Source: Flavobacterium sp. AG291
GTDB taxonomy: Bacteria > Bacteroidota > Bacteroidia > Flavobacteriales > Flavobacteriaceae
Length of the DNA stretch: 64,000 nucleotides
Direction: 5' to 3'
Assembly: GCF_003350375.1 (NCBI RefSeq)
Contig: NZ_QQAR01000010.1
Span: forward strand, 83,865-147,864
Part shown: piece by piece, positions 44,628 through 52,560 of the stretch
How the letters are laid out: each line of letters starts with the position of its first letter
Position numbering within the stretch: the stretch's first letter is position 1
Notes under the pieces: generated by a model
Databases searched by the model: none
Told to the model about the DNA's origin: nothing
The model's input: the letters and a program-made list of their open reading frames with translations, nothing else
Made by a program: the position numbers and the translations under genes

Positions 44628-45983
44628 TTATTGGCGTACTATCTTTACAGTCCTCGACTTATTGTCTTCGGCAGTCATGGTCAGGAAGTAGACTCCCTGA
44701 GCCAGTGCGCTAAGATCGGCCTGTTTTATACCATCAGGATTTTTTTCTATTGCTATAATTTTTCCCAGGGCATCGGTAATGGTCACTTCAGATACATTAG
44801 TGCTGTCTTCCAGTGTAACAAGTCCTGTTGTGGGATTAGGATAAACTGAAACTGTCGAAAGGCTGTTCTCATTAGTGCCAAGTGTACCTACGGTAAAGGT
44901 TTGCGCAACGGTTTCTCCGTTGTATTCGGCTTCCCATGTCCAAACGCCATCCATATTAGGGCTAATGAGCCAATACCAGTAAGATGAAGAATAATACGTA
45001 TCAAAAGTGAAAGCCCAATTGCCGGCCAGTGTTCCGTTTGGTCTTCGTATTCTCAGGTTTATGGTTGTGTCTGGCTCCTGATCTCTCATATATATGGCAG
45101 CATAAACGGTATCGCCTGATGCAAAAGTAGTACTGATATTTGCCGATTCAATTTCTGGACAATCATTAAAAGCAGGGGGAGCCGTATGGGTAAGCACTGC
45201 ATTAACATTAGGTTCTGTATAGCCCTGTTGGGTTTCCCACCATGAAGACGTATTCAGGCTATTACAATTGCCTGTAAAAGGATCTATTAGTGCTCCTTCA
45301 GCATCATAAACCTCAAAGTGCAGGTGTGGCCCGGTAGAGTTTCCTGAGCTTCCCACTTTACCTAAAAACTCTCCTTTTTCAACGCTTTCCCCAACATCTT
45401 TAGAGGTTAGCGTAGTACTTTTCATGTGTCCGTACCACGAAATGCTTCCGTCTTCATGAAGTAAATAGATAGCATTCCAGCTTCCTCCGCCCATAACACA
45501 GCTTTGGTCAAAATGCCCATCGTCCTTAAAAATGATGATTCCGTCTTCGGCAGCGATCACTTCTGCCTGTTCTTCATCCATCATCTTCCATGAAAAAGGC
45601 CAAAGATAGATGTCGGTTCCCATGTGCCCGTCATATGTCCTGTTGCCGCAATTAAAATCGATAAGGTCAGAAGAGGTACTGTGGTCTACATAATTGGATA
45701 TTCCCCATACCGAGTTGTAGCCAAAACCTTCGGCCTGTCTTACCGGCCAGATAAATGAAGGTGGCAAAGGGTTATCTTTTTTGATGTTTTTTAAAGTCTT
45801 TTTCAGTAAATCTTTCTTTTTTTCTAAAATTTCCTGAATGCTTATACGCTCACTTTCGGTAACACAACTAACTTTGTTGGGATTAAATATATATTCGCCT
45901 CCATTAGGTCGCGGGTATGTTTCCTGAGCATAACCATTGAGTAAAGCAATGCCGCATAGGATTGTGAGTAAAGTTTTTTTCAT
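44628..45983 (-). CDS. M23 family metallopeptidase with T9SS type A sorting domain
   Basis: 451 residues. A signal peptide (MKKTLLTILCGIALLNGYAQ) leads into a propeptide region. The LytM/M23 zinc peptidase domain runs from ~110 to 235, with HMGTD (first His/Asp ligands, about 120) and HLHFEV (about 219). The family cuts peptidoglycan cross-bridges or glycine-rich peptides. A beta-sandwich follows (about 270-365), then a type A sorting domain (VSVYPNPTTG; ITDALGKII; LAQGVYFLTM). It is therefore secreted to the cell surface or medium, and may lyse other bacteria or degrade protein. ATTAATTGGTT (45990-46000) precedes the start codon. Confidence 0.93.
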   Translation of the reverse strand: MKKTLLTILCGIALLNGYAQETYPRPNGGEYIFNPNKVSCVTESERISIQEILEKKKDLLKKTLKNIKKDNPLPPSFIWPVRQAEGFGYNSVWGISNYVDHSTSSDLIDFNCGNRTYDGHMGTDIYLWPFSWKMMDEEQAEVIAAEDGIIIFKDDGHFDQSCVMGGGSWNAIYLLHEDGSISWYGHMKSTTLTSKDVGESVEKGEFLGKVGSSGNSTGPHLHFEVYDAEGALIDPFTGNCNSLNTSSWWETQQGYTEPNVNAVLTHTAPPAFNDCPEIESANISTTFASGDTVYAAIYMRDQEPDTTINLRIRRPNGTLAGNWAFTFDTYYSSSYWYWLISPNMDGVWTWEAEYNGETVAQTFTVGTLGTNENSLSTVSVYPNPTTGLVTLEDSTNVSEVTITDALGKIIAIEKNPDGIKQADLSALAQGVYFLTMTAEDNKSRTVKIVRQ

Positions 45984-46024
45984 AAAATGATTAATTGGTT
46001 GCGGTATAAATATAATAAAAGCAG

Positions 46025-47176
46025 ATGAAACAATTACCTACATCATTATCTGAAAAGTTGTTGCAGCGTAAAGCGGGCAATGCCCTGCGAAAACTCACCA
46101 AGCCTGATAACAGAATCGACTTTTCGTCGAATGATTACCTCGGGTTTGCCGTATCGACTGAGATATTTAACGCAGCACATCAATATCTTCTGGATAATCG
46201 CATTGCTGTAAACGGGGCTACCGGCTCACGGCTTATATCGGGTAATCACAGTCTGTATGCTAAGGCTGAAGAAACGATTTGCAATTATCATAAATCCGAA
46301 AGTGCGCTTATTTTCAACTCGGGTTATGATGCTAATGTAGGTTTGTTTTCGTCAGTACCGCAAAAGGGTGATATTGTCCTGTATGATGAATACATTCATG
46401 CTTCTATTCGTGATGGTATGCGATTGTCATTGGCAAAAGCTTATAAGTTTTCTCATAATGATCAGTCTGACCTGGAAAGGCTGCTTGAGAAGTTTAGAAG
46501 CGAAGGGAATATGGGTGAATTGTACATAGTAACTGAGTCGGTTTTCTCGATGGATGGTGATAGCCCCGATTTGATAGAGATGATAGCGATGTCCGAAAAG
46601 TACAAGGCTAACCTTATTGTGGATGAAGCCCATGCGCTTGGAGTTTTTGGTGAAAAAGGTGAAGGCCTGATACAGTCGCTAGGGTTACAGGATAAAGTTT
46701 TTGCACGGGTCATGACCTTTGGTAAAGGGTTAGGCTGTCACGGAGCTGCGGTATTGGGTTGCCCACAGCTAAGGGAGTACCTGCTGAATTTTGCCCGAAG
46801 TTTTATTTATACCACGGCCTTACCGCCACATTCGCTGGCAACAATTATTACTGCCTACGATTTTATGGCAAATAACCCTGAAGGACAAAAATCGCTAAAA
46901 AATATCGTCAGTTTTTTCAGGTCGGAAGTAGAACGCCTAAAACTGAAAAGCTTTATCTACAGTGACTCTGCCATACATTGTGTAGTGGTGCCCGGTAATG
47001 AAAAGGTAAAGAATATAGCGTCAGTTTTACAGCAGGAGGGGTTTGGCGTTAAGCCTATACTTTCGCCTACAGTGCCCGAAGGGCAGGAGCGCCTGCGTTT
47101 TTGCCTGCATAGTTATACTACTAGAGAACAGGTAATGCAGGTTTTAGAGCTTCTTACTGCTCACCTTTCTTCATGA
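46025..47176 (+). CDS. bioF: 8-amino-7-oxononanoate synthase (BioF-like)
   Basis: PLP-dependent alpha-oxoamine synthase that joins pimeloyl-ACP (or -CoA) and alanine, the first dedicated step of biotin ring assembly. 383 residues, normal length. RIDFSSNDYLGFA is near the start, GATGSRLISGNH near 74, VDEAHALGVFG near 200, and the PLP Lys is in TFGKGLGCHG near 234. The related Kbl enzymes are an alternative, but the nearby bioD and bioA support BioF. Its 3' end overlaps the convergent AI-2E gene by 23 nt. It starts 41 nt from the divergent M23 gene. Confidence 0.9.
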   Translation: MKQLPTSLSEKLLQRKAGNALRKLTKPDNRIDFSSNDYLGFAVSTEIFNAAHQYLLDNRIAVNGATGSRLISGNHSLYAKAEETICNYHKSESALIFNSGYDANVGLFSSVPQKGDIVLYDEYIHASIRDGMRLSLAKAYKFSHNDQSDLERLLEKFRSEGNMGELYIVTESVFSMDGDSPDLIEMIAMSEKYKANLIVDEAHALGVFGEKGEGLIQSLGLQDKVFARVMTFGKGLGCHGAAVLGCPQLREYLLNFARSFIYTTALPPHSLATIITAYDFMANNPEGQKSLKNIVSFFRSEVERLKLKSFIYSDSAIHCVVVPGNEKVKNIASVLQQEGFGVKPILSPTVPEGQERLRFCLHSYTTREQVMQVLELLTAHLSS

Positions 47177-48344
47177 TTTTTTTTACTTTAGCGTCAGTTG
47201 CCTTGCTTTTGGCTTTTTCGACCTGGGCTTTAGCTGTTCTTCGCTCGCGTTTTTTAAACCAGTCACTATCTTCCTCACCAAAGAGGTAAGCATACGGCTG
47301 AGTGTCGGGGCTTAACTCAAACAGTTTTTTTAGTATGGCTATGGTAGGGATGATAAGTATCATACCTGTAACGCCCCAAATAGCACCACCAACTAATAAT
47401 CCGATAAAAGTAATAAGCGCATTGAGGTTTACATTGCTTCCCGTAATTTTTGGTGTCAGGAAAGCACCTTCCAGCAATTGAATGAAAATAAATGATACTG
47501 CAACTGCCACAGGGTAAAACATGCTGTCTTTAGTCATCAGGGCGAAGGTAAAAGGTAATATAACCCCTAGTGAAGGTCCCAGATAAGGTACTATATTGAG
47601 CATACCTGCAAGCACCCCAAAAAAGATAGCGTGCTTAATGCCAAGGGCAAACAGTACTCCGGTATTTACCACCGCTAATATCAGCATTACTTTTCCGGCT
47701 CCTGCTATATAGGCATGCACTATCTTGCGGATAGAAGTGAGCTTTTCCAACAGGAAATTGTTGTCCTGTTTGCTGAATACTTTAGTGACAAAAACAGCGA
47801 GGTGGTCGCGGTAAATGAGCAGGAAAAAGATAAATACCGGCAGTAAAAGTATATCAGAAAGAGTTCCCAGGGTTTTAATGATCATTTGGGTTGGCTTAAT
47901 GTTTTCCGGCTGAACGATCTCTACCGCCTTCTTCATCTCAAAGCCATTTGGCATTCCAAGATCAAAGCCAAAATGATCTGTACTCCATTTGTTGGCAGTT
48001 ATTACAAAATGGTTGATTTTTTCATTAAGTCCGCCACCAAGGTCGTCCATAAAACCACGAACCTGCATGTAGATGAAAAATACAATGCCTCCTATAACGG
48101 CAATAAAGGTTAAAAGGCAAATGGCAGCACTTATAGAACGTGGAATCTTGCGGCGTTCGAGCGCATTGCATGACGAGGTTAACAGCATGGCAATATAACC
48201 CGAAACAAGAAGGGGCACTAACAGTTTTTTTGCCATTATCATAAAAAAGATAATGATAATGATAAGCAGTGCTATGTAAACAGTTTTTATGTAGTTGGGT
48301 ACGCGTAAGGTTTCCATATCTTGAGAAAATGTGTTAATTTTCAA
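47154..48344 (-). CDS. AI-2E family transporter
   Basis: Inner-membrane protein with about eight helices in the family of TqsA/PerM (PF01594). Some members export autoinducer-2 and others act as Na+/H+ antiporters, so the substrate is not predicted. The start may be 48344 or the second ATG at 48317 (METLRVPNYIKTVY). Conserved stretches are GMLNIVPYLGPSLGVILPF and FIGLLVGGAIWGVTGMILIIP. The C-terminus is long and basic. It interrupts the biotin locus on the opposite strand and overlaps bioF tail-to-tail by 23 nt. Confidence 0.9.
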   Translation of the reverse strand: MKINTFSQDMETLRVPNYIKTVYIALLIIIIIFFMIMAKKLLVPLLVSGYIAMLLTSSCNALERRKIPRSISAAICLLTFIAVIGGIVFFIYMQVRGFMDDLGGGLNEKINHFVITANKWSTDHFGFDLGMPNGFEMKKAVEIVQPENIKPTQMIIKTLGTLSDILLLPVFIFFLLIYRDHLAVFVTKVFSKQDNNFLLEKLTSIRKIVHAYIAGAGKVMLILAVVNTGVLFALGIKHAIFFGVLAGMLNIVPYLGPSLGVILPFTFALMTKDSMFYPVAVAVSFIFIQLLEGAFLTPKITGSNVNLNALITFIGLLVGGAIWGVTGMILIIPTIAILKKLFELSPDTQPYAYLFGEEDSDWFKKRERRTAKAQVEKAKSKATDAKVKKIMKKGEQ

Positions 48345-48469
48345 ACTTTTCCTATCAAAATTATAAATTATTAAACCCTTGACTGATAATATTATATTAA
48401 AATTGTGTTGATGTTTTGGTAAAAATTACTCGGTTGATAATTAGCTTAAAATAGAGTAGAATCATTTAG

Positions 48470-48477
48470 TAAGTTTG
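48470..48477 (+). promoter_or_regulatory. -7 promoter element very close to the DUF2007 start
   Basis: TAAGTTTG ends only 4 nt before the ATG at 48482. If it is used, the transcript would have almost no leader. No TTG is found at 17-23 nt upstream. Confidence 0.4.
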
Positions 48478-48481
48478 TAAA

Positions 48482-48898
48482 ATGGAAAAAGAGTTTGCGA
48501 AAATTGGCAGCTACCAGTATACTTCTGAAGCTATCATCATAAAGGGAAAACTTGAATCGGAAGGGATTGAGGTTTTTATGGCCGACAATTTCACAATAGA
48601 CACTGATCCATTGGTAAGTAACGCCATAGGTGGAGTAAAGCTTTATGTGAGGAGTGAAGACATAGATAAAGCTACAGCTGTACTTTCTGAGATTAGCCGG
48701 TATTCAGTAGATGATAAAGGACAGGCTGTAGTTTGCCCTAAATGCAATAGTGATAAAGTAGATGTAGGTACTACTGTAAAAGAGAAGAAGTCTTTGTTTG
48801 CATTCCTTTTTGGATTCCTCGTAGCTGGAGGAATGCCAGTATATACAAAATATACTTACCGATGCAGCAATTGCAATAACGAATTTGAAATTAAATGA
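48482..48898 (+). CDS. DUF2007 protein with zinc-ribbon ends
   Basis: 138 residues. The N-terminal ~75 residues match DUF2007, a putative signal-transducing PII-like fold (YTSEAIIIKGKLESEGIEVFMADN). The C-terminal part has two Cys pairs, CPKC near residue 86 and CSNC near 128, flanking a hydrophobic stretch (SLFAFLFGFLVAGGMPVY) that could be a membrane hairpin. The stop overlaps the bioD start by 4 nt, so it is coupled to the biotin genes, but no role in biotin synthesis is known. Confidence 0.82.
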   Translation: MEKEFAKIGSYQYTSEAIIIKGKLESEGIEVFMADNFTIDTDPLVSNAIGGVKLYVRSEDIDKATAVLSEISRYSVDDKGQAVVCPKCNSDKVDVGTTVKEKKSLFAFLFGFLVAGGMPVYTKYTYRCSNCNNEFEIK

Positions 48899-49512
48899 AA
48901 CTATTTATAACAGGCATAGGTACCGATGTAGGTAAGACTATTGCCTCTGCCATAATAACCGAAGCTTTAGAGGCTGATTACTGGAAACCCGTACAGGCCG
49001 GAGATGCCGATAATTCTGATACGCATAAAGTAAAACGCTACATATCTAACGAAAATACACAGTTCTTCCCAAATAGTTACCTGCTTAACACACCTTCGAG
49101 TCCGCACCTTGCGGCAGCGATTGATGGAGTAACGATTGATCTTACAGAAATAAAAGAACCGGAAACCAAAAACCACCTGGTCATTGAAGGGGCAGGAGGA
49201 TTGTTTGTTCCGTTGAATGATACGGATACGATTGCCGACCTTATTCAGCCCGATTATAAGGTAGTTGTAGTCTCACGCCATTACCTTGGCAGCATTAACC
49301 ATACACTGCTGACAATTGAAGCCTTAAAGCAGCGAAATATTGCCATTGCAGGGATTGTTTTTAATGGTGATGCAATGCCGTCTACTGAAGATATAATACT
49401 TAAAAAAACAGGGGTGAAAATGATAGGGCGTATTGAGAACGAACCTTATTTTGACCAAAATGTAATTGCGGATTATGCTGATGCATTCCGTGAAAATCTA
49501 TTGAAATTATGA
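48895..49512 (+). CDS. bioD: Dethiobiotin synthetase
   Basis: ATP-dependent carboxylation and ring closure of 7,8-diaminononanoate to dethiobiotin, cytoplasmic. 205 residues. The P-loop is GIGTDVGKT at 7-15. The diaminononanoate site is KPVQAG near 32, and the second family motif is EGAGGLFVPL near 100. Overlaps the bioA start by 4 nt and the DUF2007 stop by 4 nt, giving a tight DUF2007-bioD-bioA unit. Confidence 0.95.
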   Translation: MKLFITGIGTDVGKTIASAIITEALEADYWKPVQAGDADNSDTHKVKRYISNENTQFFPNSYLLNTPSSPHLAAAIDGVTIDLTEIKEPETKNHLVIEGAGGLFVPLNDTDTIADLIQPDYKVVVVSRHYLGSINHTLLTIEALKQRNIAIAGIVFNGDAMPSTEDIILKKTGVKMIGRIENEPYFDQNVIADYADAFRENLLKL

Positions 49513-50780
49513 GTTTACAGGAACGCGACAGCCAGTACTTATGGCATCCGTATACACAACATAAAACAGCTGCCAAACCTATTGGCATAACAAAAGGTGA
49601 GGGAGCATTGCTTTGGGATGAGAACGGTAAAGAATATATTGATGCTATTGCTTCATGGTGGGTAAACCCCTATGGGCACAGCAACCGTTATATTGCCGAT
49701 GCTATTTACAAACAGCTTACCTCATTGGAGCACGTGCTTTTTGGCGGGTTTACCCACGAGCCTGCCGTATTGCTTTCAGAAAGGCTGATGGATATACTAC
49801 CATCAAACCAAAAGAAGCTTTTCTTTTCAGATAATGGATCGACAGCAGTTGAGATTGCCATTAAGGTTGCTTTACAGTATTATTATAACAAAGGAGAGAA
49901 GCGTACTAAAATCATAGCGTTTGAGGATGCTTTTCACGGCGATACTTTTGCTGCTATGGCTGCCAGCGGTATCTCTTTCTTTACCGAGGCTTTCCGAGGT
50001 TCGCTAATAGAGGTAGTTCGCATTCCTGTGCCGGTAAAGGGCAGGGAAGAGGAGAGCTATTCGGCACTGAAAGCACTTGCAGCGACCAACGAATACGCTG
50101 GTTTTATTTTTGAACCTTTGGTTCAGGGGGCTGCGGGTATGGTAATGTATGCCCCGGAAGCATTAGATAATCTTATTGAAGCATGCAAAACAGGAGGTAT
50201 TTTTACCATTGCCGATGAAGTAATGACGGGCTTTGGAAAGACCGGAAAAAAATTTGCCTGTGATTATCTTACAGCCCAGCCTGACATGATGTGCCTTTCT
50301 AAGGCATTAACGGGAGGAACCATACCTATGGCGATCACTTCCTTTTCACAAGAGTTGTATGATGGTTTTTACAACGATGATGTAAACAAGGCATTATTTC
50401 ATGGTCACACCTTTACTGCCAACCCAACAGGTTGTGCAGCGGCTTTAGCGAGCCTGGACCTGCTTCAGCAGGACGAAATGCAGCAGAATTTGGTGCGAAT
50501 CAATAAAAAACATCTTGCTTTTAAGGATAAGATGGAAAACCATCCGCGAGTAAAAACAGCAAGGGTGCTGGGTGTTATTTTTGCGCTTGAAATTGAGCGA
50601 GAAAGTGAGTCATACTACGGTAGCTTCAGAAACAGGTTGTATGATTTCTTTATTAGCAAGGGTGTTATCTTGCGACCGGTAGATAAAGTGGTTTACATAC
50701 TGCCGCCTTACATCATAAATGATGAGCAGCTAGATACAGTTTACGGCATTGTTGAAGAGGCCTTAGAGACGATTTTATAG
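49509..50780 (+). CDS. bioA: Adenosylmethionine-8-amino-7-oxononanoate aminotransferase
   Basis: PLP enzyme that converts 8-amino-7-oxononanoate to 7,8-diaminononanoate using S-adenosylmethionine as amino donor. 423 residues. LWHPYTQHKTA near residue 11 is the BioA hallmark, with DAIASWWVNPYGH near 45, AFHGDTFAAM near 140, DEVMTGFGKTGK near 237 and the PLP Lys in SKALTGG near 266. With bioF and bioD it completes three of the four late biotin steps; bioB is not in this window. Confidence 0.95.
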   Translation: MSLQERDSQYLWHPYTQHKTAAKPIGITKGEGALLWDENGKEYIDAIASWWVNPYGHSNRYIADAIYKQLTSLEHVLFGGFTHEPAVLLSERLMDILPSNQKKLFFSDNGSTAVEIAIKVALQYYYNKGEKRTKIIAFEDAFHGDTFAAMAASGISFFTEAFRGSLIEVVRIPVPVKGREEESYSALKALAATNEYAGFIFEPLVQGAAGMVMYAPEALDNLIEACKTGGIFTIADEVMTGFGKTGKKFACDYLTAQPDMMCLSKALTGGTIPMAITSFSQELYDGFYNDDVNKALFHGHTFTANPTGCAAALASLDLLQQDEMQQNLVRINKKHLAFKDKMENHPRVKTARVLGVIFALEIERESESYYGSFRNRLYDFFISKGVILRPVDKVVYILPPYIINDEQLDTVYGIVEEALETIL

Positions 50781-50846
50781 TTTTACTACAATAATCATAT
50801 AATTTGTTTAATTAGTGTAATTCGTGGCTTATTCTGCGTTTTACAG

Positions 50847-50854
50847 TATTTTTG
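50847..50854 (+). promoter_or_regulatory. -7 promoter element for the ketosynthase gene
   Basis: TATTTTTG, 18 nt before the TTG start at 50873. No clear TTG lies 17-23 nt upstream. Suggests the ketosynthase can be transcribed apart from bioA. Confidence 0.4.
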
Positions 50855-50872
50855 CAAAAATATTAGAATACC

Positions 50873-52027
50873 TTGTCTACACCTGTTTCCATACTATCCA
50901 TTGCTTCTTTTTCTCCACTTGGGACATCTCCCGAAGTTGTTTGGGAAAATTATTGCAATACCAATACCTTAATCAGGGATTTTAAATCAGCCGACAAAAC
51001 GGTTCCTGCGGTTGCCTTAACGGCATTGCAGGCTAAGCTTGTTGAAGACCTTAAGAAAGAAGATGCTAAATATGCTTCTCTTGATAATTCGGTTTTATAT
51101 TCTATGCTTGCTTCAAGGATGGCTGTTGCCCAGGCTGGCTGGACAGAGGGGGATGTTTTTGGGATAAACGTTGGTTCCTCACGAGGCGCTACCGACTTGT
51201 TTGAAAAACATCATGGAGATTTCCTTAAGACTGGGAAAACAAATGTACAGGCATCACCAGCTACGACGTTAGGTAATATTTCCAGCTGGGTAGCACAGGA
51301 TCTTAAGAGTACCGGGCCTGAAATTTCACATTCAATTACCTGTTCTACAGCTTTGCATGCGCTTTTAAATGGTGTGGCATGGCTTCGTGCCGGAATGGCC
51401 GATAAATTTCTGGTGGGAGGCAGTGAAGCGCCGTTAACGCCATTTACCATTGCCCAGATGCAGGCCATGAAAATATACAGTACTGCCGGCGGAGAATATC
51501 CGTGCAGGGCTTTTGATTTTAATAAGAAGCAAAATACAATGGTATTGGGCGAAGGTGCTGCATCGGCTTGTCTTGTTGCAGGTAAAGCAGCTAACGCCAT
51601 CGCTGTTGTAGAAGGTATCGGTTATGCTACCGAGGTGCTAAAACATAGTGTTTCTATATCGGATGATGCTGAGTGCATGCAAAAATCGATGCTAATGGCA
51701 TTGAAAGATACCCCTCTTGAAGAAATTGACGCTATTGTAATGCATGCTCCGGGAACTATTAAAGGTGATACTTCTGAATATGCAGCCATACAACAGCTTT
51801 TTGGAGATAAACTTCCGCTGCTTACTACTAATAAATGGAAGATAGGGCACACCTTTGGTGCATCGGGGCTGCTTAGCCTTGAATTTGCCGTTCAGATGCT
51901 GCAAAAAAACATATTTATAGGAGTTCCTTATGCAAGTCTTCAAATACAGGACAAGCCACTGAAAAAAATACTGGTAAATGCCGTAGGTTTTGGAGGAAAT
52001 GCCGTTAGTGTGCTGATATCAAAGTAA
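50873..52027 (+). CDS. Beta-ketoacyl-ACP synthase (FabB/FabF type) in the biotin locus
   Basis: 384 residues, cytoplasmic condensing enzyme. The Cys-His-His triad of KAS I/II is kept: Cys in SITCSTALH near 156, first His in VMHAPGT near 290, second in KIGHTFGASG near 326. The glycine-rich C-terminus is normal (AVGFGGNAVSVLI). It is shorter than FabF (~415). Translation appears to start at TTG (50873), since the next residues STPVSILSIASFSPLG are the expected first strand and no upstream ATG fits. The position 92 nt after bioA suggests a role in making the pimeloyl chain, which is my inference. Confidence 0.88.
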   Translation: MSTPVSILSIASFSPLGTSPEVVWENYCNTNTLIRDFKSADKTVPAVALTALQAKLVEDLKKEDAKYASLDNSVLYSMLASRMAVAQAGWTEGDVFGINVGSSRGATDLFEKHHGDFLKTGKTNVQASPATTLGNISSWVAQDLKSTGPEISHSITCSTALHALLNGVAWLRAGMADKFLVGGSEAPLTPFTIAQMQAMKIYSTAGGEYPCRAFDFNKKQNTMVLGEGAASACLVAGKAANAIAVVEGIGYATEVLKHSVSISDDAECMQKSMLMALKDTPLEEIDAIVMHAPGTIKGDTSEYAAIQQLFGDKLPLLTTNKWKIGHTFGASGLLSLEFAVQMLQKNIFIGVPYASLQIQDKPLKKILVNAVGFGGNAVSVLISK

Positions 52028-52048
52028 TTTGGCAGTTGTATAAAAATA

Positions 52049-52074
52049 GAATCCCGGCTACTACCCCGGGATTC
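52049..52074. terminator. Hairpin after the ketosynthase gene
   Basis: GAATCCCGG (52049-52057), loop CTACTACC, CCGGGATTC (52066-52074). The left side is T-rich when read in reverse, so it works better as a reverse-strand terminator. On the forward side it is followed by the motif ATCCAACTAAAAAATTACTAAA. Confidence 0.55.
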
Positions 52075-52079
52075 CGCAT

Positions 52080-52480
52080 CCAACTAAAAAATTACTAAAA
52101 CATTATGAGACAAGCCCATAATTACTGTTATACCCTGAGGTAAATATTTTATTTATTTTATAAATATCTTAAAAACAAAGAACTGTCTCGTGTATTTTTT
52201 GCAAATATATTGATATATAAGTATTTAAAGAGCTTTAAAAATTTTTTTATCAATTTTTCATGTCTCTCTCTGAATAATTAAATATTAGATATCAATTGAT
52301 TCAAATATAGGGATAATTTTCATTTTTCAAAACGATTAGAGGTTAATATTTCAGTGAGCTCAAAAAAAATTAGCAAGAATTTGTCTAACCTACTGAAGAT
52401 TTAAATCTTATCTCATTAAAAAAACCAAACCCCGTTAGTAAAAACTAACGGGGCTTATCCAACTAAAAAATTTACTAAAT
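52080..52480. repeat. Duplicated hairpin-plus-motif flanking a gene-poor AT-rich stretch
   Basis: TCCAACTAAAAAATTACTAAA follows the hairpin at 52049-52074, and TCCAACTAAAAAATTTACTAAA follows the hairpin at 52430-52453. After the first copy an ATG (52105) opens a 12-codon frame (MRQAHNYCYTLR). After the second the same place reads ATA. The 290 nt between 52144 and 52430 are very AT-rich, and I see no gene in them. Confidence 0.5.
52430..52453 (-). terminator. Intrinsic terminator of the T9SS cargo gene at 52561
   Basis: CCCCGTTAGT (52430-52439), loop AAAA, ACTAACGGGG (52444-52453), followed on the reverse strand by TTTGGTTTTTTT. Confidence 0.8.
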
Positions 52481-52516
52481 AATTATAAAAGACCTTACTC
52501 AATTATAATTCTCTTA

Positions 52517-52537
52517 AAACCCGGTTGAAGCGGGTTT
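52517..52537 (-). terminator. Secondary hairpin after the T9SS cargo gene
   Basis: AAACCCG (52517-52523) pairs with CGGGTTT (52531-52537), next to the palindrome GCCTATAGGC (52538-52547), 24 nt after the stop codon on the reverse strand. Weak T-run; may protect the 3' end. Confidence 0.4.
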
Positions 52538-52560
52538 GCCTATAGGCAATATTATTGTGG

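Noticed and set aside
47154..48344. Quorum-sensing locus based on the AI-2E family exporter
   Set aside because: No luxS or other signal gene is present, and members of this family have varied transport roles.
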